DNA of 45,592 nt, taken from contig JAFBAP010000141.1 in NCBI GenBank assembly GCA_019247695.1, positions 1 to 45,592 of the forward strand, written 5' to 3'. The translations under genes and the position numbers were made by a program. The notes below the pieces were generated by a model. That model was given only the letters and a program-made list of their open reading frames with translations, did not search any database and was not told where the DNA came from. Numbering within the stretch: the stretch's first letter is position 1; each line of letters starts with the position of its first letter. The stretch comes from Verrucomicrobiota bacterium. GTDB taxonomy: Bacteria; Verrucomicrobiota; Verrucomicrobiia; Chthoniobacterales; JAFAMB01. This document shows positions 8,449-16,324 of this stretch, one piece after another.

Positions 8449-9676
8449 TACCACCGATCAAAAACAGGTTGAACCCGGCGCGGCCGCGCCGTCCGGACTC
8501 GGGCGCGTGCAGGAGCCTTCACACGGGCGCAACCTGCGCGTGGCGATCGTCCACCATTGGTTGATCTCGCTGGCAGGTGGCGAACGCGTGGTCAACACCA
8601 TCGCCGGCCTGTTCCCGGCGGCCGACGTCTTCACCCTGTTTGCCGACAAGCACAACCTTCCGCCCGCGCTGCACAAATGTAAAATAACCACCTCGTTTCT
8701 GGATAAAATCCCCGGCGCGCACAGAGTTTATCGCCACCTTCTACCCTTCTATCCGCTCGCCGTTGAAATGCTCGATCTGAGCGGTTATAACCTTATCATC
8801 AGCTCCGACAGCGGGCCGATGAAGGGCGTGCTTACAGATCCCGGTTCGACCCACATCTGCTACTGCCATTCGCCGATGCGCTATCTCTGGGATGGGTACC
8901 CGGCCTATTCGCGCCAGATGTCTCCCCTGACAAAGGGGCTTTTTGGCCTGATCTCGCATTACGTCCGGAACTGGGACTATGCCGCGGCTCAGAGGGTCGA
9001 TCATTTCATCGCCAATTCCAACTACGTAGCCGGACGCATCCGCAAGTATTACCGGCGGGACACCACCGTCATTCATCCGCCCATCGACACCTCGCAAAGC
9101 TTCCTGGCCGGCAACCATGAAGACTATTACCTGGCGGTAGGACGCCTTGTTCCCTATAAACGCACGGACATTTTGATCGAGGCCTGTTCCAAACTCGGCC
9201 GTAAATTGCTCATCGCCGGCGATGGACCGGAAATGAAGCGGCTCAGGAAGGCTTCCGCGAGGAACGTCGAATTCCTCGGGGAAGTCTCCGAATCGCAGCT
9301 GCGAAATCTTTACGCTCGCTGCCGGGCTCTCCTGTTCGCCGCGGATGAAGATTTCGGCATGGTTCCGCTGGAGGCCCAATCTTATGGGCGTCCGGTAATC
9401 GCGTTCGGGAAAGGGGGGTCGCTTGAAACCGTCATCGGGACCGGAAAGCCGTCCGGAGACCGGAAAGCCGAGCGAGACGGGTTGAGTACCGGCCTCTTTT
9501 TCGAAGAACAGACGGCTGCTTCACTCGCTGCGGCGATCCTGGCGTTCGAGTCCTGCGAGGAGACGTTTGTGCCGGAAGCGATCCAGGCGCACGCTCGCAG
9601 GTTCGACACGTCGATCTTTGTTGATCGCATGCGGAATTATATAAATTGTGTATTGTACAATACGTCGTGCGCTTAA
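8441..9676 (+). CDS. Glycosyltransferase family 4, WbaZ-like mannosyltransferase type
   Basis: A 411-residue GT4 enzyme. The N-terminal domain has VAIVHHWLISLAGGERV and later THICYCHSPMRYLWDGY. These features recall the WbaZ-like mannosyltransferase group, which usually takes GDP-activated sugar. The C-terminal half has GRLVPYKRTDILIEA and the E-x7-E motif EDFGMVPLE, then GRPVIAFGKGGSLETV. The frame is open from 8138, but the region before 8441 is the shadow of the preceding gene. ATG 8441 overlaps that gene's stop by 8 bp and gives a normal family length. GDP-mannose or GDP-heptose are both conceivable donors given the hddA/hddC-like genes nearby; this is inference. Confidence 0.87.
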   Translation: MADTTDQKQVEPGAAAPSGLGRVQEPSHGRNLRVAIVHHWLISLAGGERVVNTIAGLFPAADVFTLFADKHNLPPALHKCKITTSFLDKIPGAHRVYRHLLPFYPLAVEMLDLSGYNLIISSDSGPMKGVLTDPGSTHICYCHSPMRYLWDGYPAYSRQMSPLTKGLFGLISHYVRNWDYAAAQRVDHFIANSNYVAGRIRKYYRRDTTVIHPPIDTSQSFLAGNHEDYYLAVGRLVPYKRTDILIEACSKLGRKLLIAGDGPEMKRLRKASARNVEFLGEVSESQLRNLYARCRALLFAADEDFGMVPLEAQSYGRPVIAFGKGGSLETVIGTGKPSGDRKAERDGLSTGLFFEEQTAASLAAAILAFESCEETFVPEAIQAHARRFDTSIFVDRMRNYINCVLYNTSCA

Positions 9677-9832
9677 AATCCAACGCGTTCTTAAAGCTCA
9701 GGAGCAACGGGTTCTGCCGTGGAAGGTGCCGGCTCGAGCGGGCGCCAGGTTGTTTTTGACATGCCGGAAGAGTGAGCGACCTGCCGCGTGGGACTAACCG
9801 TTTCGTTTCCCAGCTAACCAGATTTGAGCGGT

Positions 9833-10900
9833 ATGCGAATCATGCACATGCTGAATCACACCCGGCCGAGCAACGGTCACGTGCACGTTGCCGTCGACCT
9901 GGCGTGTGTTCAGGCGAGGATGGGACATTCAATCTCAGTCGTCAGCGGCGGTGGAGCTTTCGATTCGCTTTTCGAGGCCTATGGCGTCAAGCATATCGTC
10001 ATAGATCAGGAGCGCCGGCTGCTCAATTTGATGAAGGCGACCTGCAGATTGCGCTCGGCGGTTGCTGCGTTCTCGCCCGACATCATTCACGCCCACATGA
10101 TGACGAGCGCAGGGCTGGCCTTTCTTCTGCGGCCCTTCATGAAGTTCAAACTCGTAACGACCGTGCATAACGAATTCGAGAAGGTGGCTATCATCATGGG
10201 CGTGGGCGACAGGGTTATCGCGGTAAGCAAGGCGGTGGCAGCGAGCATGGAACGGCGCGGCGTTCATAAATCCAGACTTCGGGTCGTGTTGAACGGAACG
10301 ATCGGTTCGCCGAGGCTTAGCGCTGAAACCCCGCCAACCAAAGACATTGATCGACCGGCGATTACCTTCGTCGGCGGGCTGCACCCACGCAAAGGGGTGG
10401 ACGACCTGATCACGGCATTCAAGACGGTCTGTGCGCGAGTGCCGTCGGCGTTTTTGTACCTGGTTGGAGATGGTCCTTGCCGGTCCGTTTATGAAGGATT
10501 GGCCTCTCGGACCGGGTTCGGCGAACGGATTCGGTTTTGCGGATCCCAGGCCGATCCGCGTCCCTACCTGCTGGGATCCGATCTCTTTGTGCTGGCCTCC
10601 CATGCCGAACCTGGTGCGCTGGTTCTGCCGGAAGCCCGCGAGGCGGGCTGCGCCATTATCGCCACCTCGGTTGACGGCATCCCGGAGATGCTGGACGGCG
10701 GCAAGGCAGGCATTTTAGTTCCTCCACGGAGACCCGACCTGCTGGCCGGTGCGATCATGGAGGTTCTTGGTGATAAAGCGCTTCTTGCCGAAATGCGGGC
10801 TCGGTCCCGCTCGAATCTGGATCATTTTACGGTTGATCGAGCGGCTAAGGAGTACATCTCGGTATACCGCAGCCTGTTAGATGGAAGTCACCGCCCTTGA
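9833..10900 (+). CDS. Glycosyltransferase family 4
   Basis: A 355-residue GT-B enzyme of the GT4 family. The N-terminal domain has the Gly-rich SNGHVHVAVDLA segment and PDIIHAHMMTS. The C-terminal domain carries FVGGLHPRKGVDDLI and YLVGDGPCR, then SHAEPGALVLPEAREAG in the position of the usual E-x7-E loop (E617-type ligands replaced by EPGALVLPE). The chosen start is ATG 9833; an in-frame TTG at 9824 is possible. A 156 bp gap precedes it, wider than most gaps in this cluster, so an internal promoter is possible though none is evident. Confidence 0.86.
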   Translation: MRIMHMLNHTRPSNGHVHVAVDLACVQARMGHSISVVSGGGAFDSLFEAYGVKHIVIDQERRLLNLMKATCRLRSAVAAFSPDIIHAHMMTSAGLAFLLRPFMKFKLVTTVHNEFEKVAIIMGVGDRVIAVSKAVAASMERRGVHKSRLRVVLNGTIGSPRLSAETPPTKDIDRPAITFVGGLHPRKGVDDLITAFKTVCARVPSAFLYLVGDGPCRSVYEGLASRTGFGERIRFCGSQADPRPYLLGSDLFVLASHAEPGALVLPEAREAGCAIIATSVDGIPEMLDGGKAGILVPPRRPDLLAGAIMEVLGDKALLAEMRARSRSNLDHFTVDRAAKEYISVYRSLLDGSHRP

Positions 10901-11018
10901 TCGTCGCCGGCGGCGGGCCTGCTGAGATCAAGGATGTTCGGGCCGCGGGCAAGTTTGGTCATTCCATCAATGGTACCCGGTTAAACTCAATGCTCGTTTC
11001 AAACTGAGCCGAAAGCTT

Positions 11019-12017
11019 ATGAGGATTCGCGTTCCCGCATACAAAACGTCCGCAGCGATCGTCGATGCGTTGCAACGACGATCCGGACCGGTTGCTCGCC
11101 TCCTGTGCAGGCTCCTGTACCCCAACCACATGAAGCGCCCGTGGAACGGACCAACGATTGAGCTGGGGCGCCCCGCGGCCCTGGGCGACGTGCTGATGTG
11201 CACGCCGGTGCTGCGCGAATTGAAGCGCCGCAACCCGCAACGTCGTATCCGCTTCTACACGGATTACGGGCCGCTGGTGAAGGGTTTGCCCTACATCGAT
11301 GAGGTCCTGCCCTACGACCGCAGGCCTGCCAACATTCTCGAACTGGGTTACGAGCACGCCGTGCCGCCCGAGGTGCACATTTCGCGGATCATCGGCGACA
11401 AACTTGGTCTCAAGCTGACCGACACCCGGCCGGATTGCATCATTCGGAGCGATCTGGTCGAGGGTTATCGGAAAACGTTGGCCCAACTGCCTGCCCCACG
11501 CATCGTTTTCCTGCGCCGCGCCAGTGTCTGGACACCGAACAAAACCTGGCCCGACCCGAACTGGGTGACGCTGATCAACTCGGTGGCGCGCAAGGCTGCC
11601 ATGATCGAGATCGGACAAAAAGATGCGGCTGCCGGAACCATCGCCAGCCCGAATTATGTCGATCTGCGGGGAGAGACATCACTGGAGGAACTGGTGGCAC
11701 TAGTTGCGGCCTCTGACCTCTACGTCGGACCCGTTTCGGGGCCAATGCACATCGCCGTGAGCGTCGGAACCCCGTCGGTGACGATCTGCGGTGGTTATGA
11801 AAGCCCCCGCGGCTTACAGCACGCTCCGGACCTACAGAGCACCCCTAACGTATTTCTCTCTTCAGATCTGCCCTGTGCTCCCTGCTGGCTGCGCGAACCG
11901 TGCCCGATCGGTTTAAAGTGCCTGAACGCAATCTCGCCCGCGCAGGTGGAGAAGGCCATGGACGGCGTACTTGCCGCTCATGCCCCGGTCACCGCGACTG
12001 CAATCGCAAGAAGTTGA
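11019..12017 (+). CDS. Glycosyltransferase family 9 (heptosyltransferase-like), copy 2
   Basis: A 332-residue GT9 protein, roughly 70% identical by eye to the copy at 20-1015. Shared features are ALGDVLMCTPVLRE, the KGLPYIDEVLP segment, RRASVWTPNK, the donor-site GPVSGPMHIAVSVGT and the C-x2-C-x5-C-x5-C cluster near the C-terminus. The two differ mainly in the first 45 residues and at the C-terminus. The gene follows a 118 bp spacer. Divergence suggests an old duplication, perhaps with each copy adding a residue at a different position of the glycan. Confidence 0.9.
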   Translation: MRIRVPAYKTSAAIVDALQRRSGPVARLLCRLLYPNHMKRPWNGPTIELGRPAALGDVLMCTPVLRELKRRNPQRRIRFYTDYGPLVKGLPYIDEVLPYDRRPANILELGYEHAVPPEVHISRIIGDKLGLKLTDTRPDCIIRSDLVEGYRKTLAQLPAPRIVFLRRASVWTPNKTWPDPNWVTLINSVARKAAMIEIGQKDAAAGTIASPNYVDLRGETSLEELVALVAASDLYVGPVSGPMHIAVSVGTPSVTICGGYESPRGLQHAPDLQSTPNVFLSSDLPCAPCWLREPCPIGLKCLNAISPAQVEKAMDGVLAAHAPVTATAIARS

Positions 12018-12097
12018 AAACCAGGGATATGCAACACGCTCGGTCTTCGCGAGACGGCGACCCGTGATCGGTATGCCCTGATAACACTTTTGCGTTC

Positions 12098-13045
12098 ATG
12101 TCCATTAAAATAGGATTTGCAATCGTTTCGCATAATCATCCGGAGCAACTTCGCCATCTGGTGGCAACGCTCACCGGGATGTTCGATGGGCCTTCCATTG
12201 TGTGCCATCACCATTTCGGCAGATGTCCGCTTCGCCCGGAGGATTTCCCAAGCAACGTGCGCTTTGTCGTGCCGCACATCGATGCCAGGTGGGGCCACGT
12301 CAGCCTGCCGTTGGCCGCGTTGAGCGCGCTCAGGCTGCTGAGGCAGTATGGACAGCCGGACTGGTTTTTTCTTTTAAGCGGCAGCGATTACCCGGTACGG
12401 CCGGCGGATGAGATCACCAACGATCTTTCCGTCACCGATTATGACGCTTTCCTGGACCACCGTGAAATCCTGTATAACGCGGTCCCGCCTGGCCAACTGT
12501 CCCGGTACGGGTTCGGACGTCCTGAGTGGATCCCTTTGGCCTACGACAGGTACTGCGCCTATCGTTTCCGGTTGATCTACCCATCGCGAGCGCTCCTGTA
12601 TTCAGGTTCTTTTCCATTTTGGAAGAGGCCTTTTCTCATCCGTAAGCCCGGACTGATCCGTTTGATCGAATGGTTTCAGCCCCGGTTAAGGGCGTGTCGT
12701 CCTGCGAAGATTTATGGCGGGGATTTCTGGTTTCACGCCAATCGAAAAACCATCGACCGGCTGCTGGATTCGCCTCTGGAGAAACTCGCCCGCTACTATC
12801 AAAACATTTACGTTCCTGAGGAATCATTCCTGCACACGGCATTGTGCAATCACGCCGGCCTCCGGATCTGTGCGGATCACAAGCGCTACGAAGACTGGAG
12901 CCGCGACGAACCCCATCCGAAATGGCTTGAGGAGTCGGACGTGCCGAAGATCCGTGCATCCGGCGCCTACTTCGCCAGGAAATTCCGGCCGGACGGGATC
13001 GTGCGAAGGTTAATCGACGAGGAGGCGCTGCGGATCTCCAGTTAA
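12098..13045 (+). CDS. Core-2/I-branching-type glycosyltransferase (GT14-like), copy 1
   Basis: A 315-residue protein resembling the beta-1,6-N-acetylglucosaminyltransferase/xylosyltransferase fold of GT14. The N-terminus is IGFAIVSHNHPEQL. The family-typical central segment WFFLLSGSDYPVRP lies near residues 88-101, followed by FLDHRE. The region YGGDFWFHANRK (about 206-217) and the ESFLHTALCNH segment (about 245-255) fit the catalytic-acid and acceptor region of GT14 enzymes. GT14 enzymes lack a DxD motif and form branches on existing glycans. The closest neighbour is a second copy 17 bp downstream. The donor is unknown. Confidence 0.82.
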   Translation: MSIKIGFAIVSHNHPEQLRHLVATLTGMFDGPSIVCHHHFGRCPLRPEDFPSNVRFVVPHIDARWGHVSLPLAALSALRLLRQYGQPDWFFLLSGSDYPVRPADEITNDLSVTDYDAFLDHREILYNAVPPGQLSRYGFGRPEWIPLAYDRYCAYRFRLIYPSRALLYSGSFPFWKRPFLIRKPGLIRLIEWFQPRLRACRPAKIYGGDFWFHANRKTIDRLLDSPLEKLARYYQNIYVPEESFLHTALCNHAGLRICADHKRYEDWSRDEPHPKWLEESDVPKIRASGAYFARKFRPDGIVRRLIDEEALRISS

Positions 13046-13062
13046 CCACTGCCGGAATCCAG

Positions 13063-14013
13063 ATGTCGGTTAAAGTCGGATTCGCCATCGTCTCGCACAA
13101 TCACCCGGAGCAACTGTTCCGCCTTGTCAGAACGCTCAACGCGATGTTCGACGCGCCTCCGATTGCGTGTAACCACAACTTCAGCATGTGTTCGTTGCAG
13201 CCGGAGATTTTTCCCGGCAACGTACGATTCGTCATTCCGCACGTTAACGCGCGGTGGGGTCACATCAGTATTCCCCTGGCGGCCTTGAGTGCGCTTCGGC
13301 TCGTGAGGCAGCATGGACAGCCTGACTGGTTTGTCTTGTTGAGCGGCAGCGATTATCCGGTGCGGCCGGCCCACGAAATCATGCATGACCTGTCCACGAC
13401 GGGGTACGATGCGTTTCTGGACCACCGTGAGGTTCGTCTCAATTCGCCGTCACCGTCCCCGGCCGGCCCGGTAGTCCGGCACGGATACGAACGCCCGGAA
13501 TGGGTCGGTGAGGCATACCGCAGATACTGCGCCTATTGTTTCTGTCTACCTTGGCCTTCGCCGAAGCGCCTGCTTTCAGGTGGTTTGCCGTTCTGGAAGA
13601 GGCGAGTTCCCATCCGCCATCCCGGGTTGATCCGGATGATTGAACGGCTCCAACCCCGGTTGACGGTTTGCCGGCCGCCGAAGATTTTCGCGGGGGATTT
13701 TTGGTTTGAGGCGAATCGGAAGGCCATCGATTGGCTGCTGGATCCTTCCTTGGAGAAGCTGGTACGTTTCTACGAGAGAAAACACATTCCTGACGAATCC
13801 ATTTTCCATACGGCGCTTTGCAATCACACGGCTTTAGGCATCTGCGCGGATAACAAGCGGTACGCAGACTGGACGGGCGGCGGATCGCATCCCAAGTGGC
13901 TCGACCTCTCCGATGTGCCAAGGATAATTGCCTCCGGGGCGCATTTCGCCAGGAAGTTCCTGCCCGGCGGCAGGGTACAAGACTATATCGATAGGAAATT
14001 GTTACAGCTATGA
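13063..14013 (+). CDS. Core-2/I-branching-type glycosyltransferase (GT14-like), copy 2
   Basis: A 316-residue paralogue of the preceding gene, roughly 60% identical by eye and collinear along its whole length. It keeps VGFAIVSHNHPEQL, WFVLLSGSDYPVRP, FLDHREV, AGDFWFEANRK and ESIFHTALCNH. The tandem arrangement with a 17 bp gap implies local duplication followed by divergence. Copy 1 has His and copy 2 has Glu in the FWF(H/E)ANRK motif, which could change donor or acceptor choice. It is the last plus-strand gene of the glycan cluster and converges with the hddC-like gene 38 bp away. Confidence 0.82.
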   Translation: MSVKVGFAIVSHNHPEQLFRLVRTLNAMFDAPPIACNHNFSMCSLQPEIFPGNVRFVIPHVNARWGHISIPLAALSALRLVRQHGQPDWFVLLSGSDYPVRPAHEIMHDLSTTGYDAFLDHREVRLNSPSPSPAGPVVRHGYERPEWVGEAYRRYCAYCFCLPWPSPKRLLSGGLPFWKRRVPIRHPGLIRMIERLQPRLTVCRPPKIFAGDFWFEANRKAIDWLLDPSLEKLVRFYERKHIPDESIFHTALCNHTALGICADNKRYADWTGGGSHPKWLDLSDVPRIIASGAHFARKFLPGGRVQDYIDRKLLQL

Positions 14014-14051
14014 CGCGCAAAACTATACGGCAAGCGGACCGGTTCCAGGCC

Positions 14052-14807
14052 TCATGGCCGGGTTCTTCCCACGCGTTCGACAGAACTCCGGGCGGGCGCC
14101 GGCGACGCCGCGAGAACCGGGATTAACCGTTGCGCCAGCGCGTAATCTGCGGGCGTCCCGATATCAACGAACCCCCTGACTGCCTTGACGGCAACGGGCT
14201 TCAATAAAGAAAGGTATTTGGGTAGAAAATCGCGCTCAAAGGAAAACGCGTCAGGAATTGGATACCTGCAGAAAAGGTCCCGCCGAAGGCAGTAAATCCC
14301 CGCGTTGACGTAGCCGCCGGTTGAGCCTTCTTTCTCGTGGAAGCCCGTCATAATACGGCTTGCCTCGTGGATGCTGATCGCCCCGTATCGCGCGACCTCA
14401 TCCGAATGGGCAATCGCGACGGCGAGGTCAACTCCCGGCGCTTCGAACGGGTGCATCATTTCTCGAAGGTCGGCATCCGCGTAAGTATCACCGTTCAACA
14501 CGATTACGTGGGGTTCCCTGGCTTGTGCTAACGCCAGTTTGATCGCACCACCTGTTCCCAACGGTTCGCCCTCGACAGAGTACGATATACTGATGCCGTT
14601 AAATGCCTCGCCGAAATAGTCCTGAATGGCTTGTGATTTGTACCCGGTTGCAAGGATCACGTGCCCGACCCTTTGCTGATGCAGACGCGTCAGCAACCAC
14701 CAGAGAAACGGCTTTCCGGCAATGTCCGCCATCGGTTTCGGCAGGTCGCGAACCAATGCGCTTAGCCGGGTGCCTTGGCCGCCTGCAAGCACGACAACCT
14801 CAATCAT
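14052..14807 (-). CDS. hddC: D-glycero-alpha-D-manno-heptose 1-phosphate guanylyltransferase-like nucleotidyltransferase
   Basis: A 251-residue sugar-nucleotide pyrophosphorylase. It has the signature LAGGQGTRL (residues 6-14) with PKPM following, GEPLGTGGAI, and the metal/product loop NGDTYAD. HddC transfers GMP onto heptose 1-phosphate to give GDP-D-glycero-alpha-D-manno-heptose. Assignment to HddC rather than another nucleotidyltransferase rests on adjacency to the hddA-like kinase. The frame is open to 14873, but ATG 14807 starts directly at MIEVVVLAGG and is preferred. The gene lies 99 bp downstream of the kinase on the same strand. Confidence 0.8.
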   Translation of the reverse strand: MIEVVVLAGGQGTRLSALVRDLPKPMADIAGKPFLWWLLTRLHQQRVGHVILATGYKSQAIQDYFGEAFNGISISYSVEGEPLGTGGAIKLALAQAREPHVIVLNGDTYADADLREMMHPFEAPGVDLAVAIAHSDEVARYGAISIHEASRIMTGFHEKEGSTGGYVNAGIYCLRRDLFCRYPIPDAFSFERDFLPKYLSLLKPVAVKAVRGFVDIGTPADYALAQRLIPVLAASPAPARSSVERVGRTRP

Positions 14808-14906
14808 GGTACGTACGAGAAGCCTCCCTGGGCCGTTTAACTGGACCACGCTGTAAAACTCATGGGCAGGCACGTATCAGGCGCCGGATCGACGACGCCT
14901 TGCCCG

Positions 14907-15953
14907 TCACATCACTTTCCAGGAGAGGACGCCTCGTTCAACGAACCGGCAAGTGGAGACGTACTCCGCAAGCTCCTGCAGGCAATTCATAACGCGCTTT
15001 CTCTTGAGGGGGTCGACGATAAACATCATAAACCCACCGCCCCCCGCCCCGGACACTTTCCCGGCCCGCGCACCCGCCTTCATGGCGACCTCATAGAGTT
15101 CATCAATCCGCGGATTACTGATTCCGTTTGCAACACGTTTCTTCGCGGCCCACGAGGTCTGCATCGCGGTGACCAACCCGTCGAAATCGCCATTCAGGAT
15201 GGCCCGTTTCATGGTCACCGCTTCGGCTTTCAGAACGTGCATGGCGCGCAAGGCGTTCTGATCGCCCCTGCTTACATTCTGCACCTGCTCATGCATGAGC
15301 CTCGCCGACGGCCTGCGCACCGCGGTATAGACCAGGAGAAGGGAGGATTCTAACTCGGCCCGGAGTTTTTGCCTGATCGGCAGCGGGTTGACGATGACCC
15401 GGTCGGCATAGAACTCCATAAAATTCAACCCGCCGAACGCAGCAGTGTAGTGATCCTGCTTCCCGCCGGCAAAACCCAGGTCGCCCCGTTCGATCTCGTA
15501 GGCGAGGCGGGCGTTCTCGTGCGCACTCAACGGCGCCCCGAGGTATTCACCCAAAGCTTGAACCAGCGCTACCACCAGCGTGGATGACGATCCCAGGCCG
15601 GACCCCGGCGGGGCATCGCAGTGGGTCTCGATCGAAATGGATAAAGGTTTCCTATCCCCGAATTCCCTCGCAAACCGGTTGTAGACTCCCGCATGCAATT
15701 CCAAGCCTTCCATCGAGGGAAGGGCTTCACCCGTGCGACCGTTCCAGGAGACCTTACCATCGGCCGCGAGCAACTCTACCCGGCCATCGTCGCGAGGCGT
15801 AATGGCGGCGTGCGCATACCGGTCGATAGCGGCGTTCAAAACGAAACCGCCATACCGGTCCGAAAAGGGCGAAATGTCCGTTCCCCCACCGGCAAAACCG
15901 AGCCGCAGCGGCGCCCGCGCTCTAATCTGGTTAAATGAAACTTCTGATTGCAT
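14907..15953 (-). CDS. hddA: D-glycero-alpha-D-manno-heptose 7-phosphate kinase-like GHMP kinase
   Basis: A 348-residue GHMP-family kinase. Motif 1 is RAPLRLGFAGGGTDI near residue 13, the ATP-binding motif 2 is PPGSGLGSSST near 115, and the C-terminal motif 3 is VSGAGGGGFMMF near 309. HddA phosphorylates D-glycero-D-manno-heptose 7-phosphate at O-1 on the way to GDP-heptose. The LRLGFAGGGTD start is characteristic of the HddA/FGGY-linked fucokinase-type branch. Together with the downstream guanylyltransferase it would supply GDP-D,D-heptose to the adjacent glycosyltransferases. The isomerase (GmhA) and phosphatase (GmhB) steps are not encoded in the window. Confidence 0.82.
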   Translation of the reverse strand: MQSEVSFNQIRARAPLRLGFAGGGTDISPFSDRYGGFVLNAAIDRYAHAAITPRDDGRVELLAADGKVSWNGRTGEALPSMEGLELHAGVYNRFAREFGDRKPLSISIETHCDAPPGSGLGSSSTLVVALVQALGEYLGAPLSAHENARLAYEIERGDLGFAGGKQDHYTAAFGGLNFMEFYADRVIVNPLPIRQKLRAELESSLLLVYTAVRRPSARLMHEQVQNVSRGDQNALRAMHVLKAEAVTMKRAILNGDFDGLVTAMQTSWAAKKRVANGISNPRIDELYEVAMKAGARAGKVSGAGGGGFMMFIVDPLKRKRVMNCLQELAEYVSTCRFVERGVLSWKVM

Positions 15954-16324
15954 ACACCCGGATCGCCCGATTCTCCTCTAGATTAGAATGCCCGGCCCGT
16001 CAACGCCTTGAATCTGCAGGCTCGTTAGACCACTGATAACAAGTCGATCTTAGATAACTCTTCGATCTTTTTATACGCTTGTCGGCCCCCGTGGTTCGGG
16101 CTTCCTCGCCAATGACGGACGAAACCGGCCCCTTCCCGGCAGGCCGTCTCCCGGCCCGCCGGCCCTAAGGCCGGTTTAACCGGTTATGGAGCATCGTCCG
16201 GCGCCGACATCCCCCTGAGCCGGCATTCTACCGAGATAACTATCTGAATGGTATTACGCGTCCCTGGGCGGCGCGCTGACCCGCCTGCCCTATTTAACCA
16301 ATTGGCAGATTACACATGGTGAGC
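15954..16324. other. Intergenic region upstream of hddA-like gene
   Basis: 371 bp without a gene, between the start of the hddA-like gene and the stop of the first binding-protein gene. The half next to hddA (15954-16140) is relatively AT-rich and is where the hddA promoter should lie; no confident -35/-10 pair was fixed. The other half (16144-16256) is one copy of the inverted repeat described separately, containing a 6 bp stem-loop CCGGCC-CTAA-GGCCGG at 16159-16174 that could act as a terminator. Confidence 0.5.
16144..16256 (-). repeat. Repeat D copy 1 (inverted mate at 19833-19943)
   Basis: Read on the minus strand, this ~112 bp segment aligns with 19833-19943 on the plus strand. The first ~33 bp (TAATA-CATTCAGA-AGTTATCTCGG-TAGAAT) differ at only two positions. 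The rest matches through GGCTCAGGGG, CGGCGCCGGA-GATGCTCC and GGCC-GGAGACGG with scattered differences. A stem-loop is embedded at 16159-16174. The pair brackets the binding-protein genes and fabD. Confidence 0.75.
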
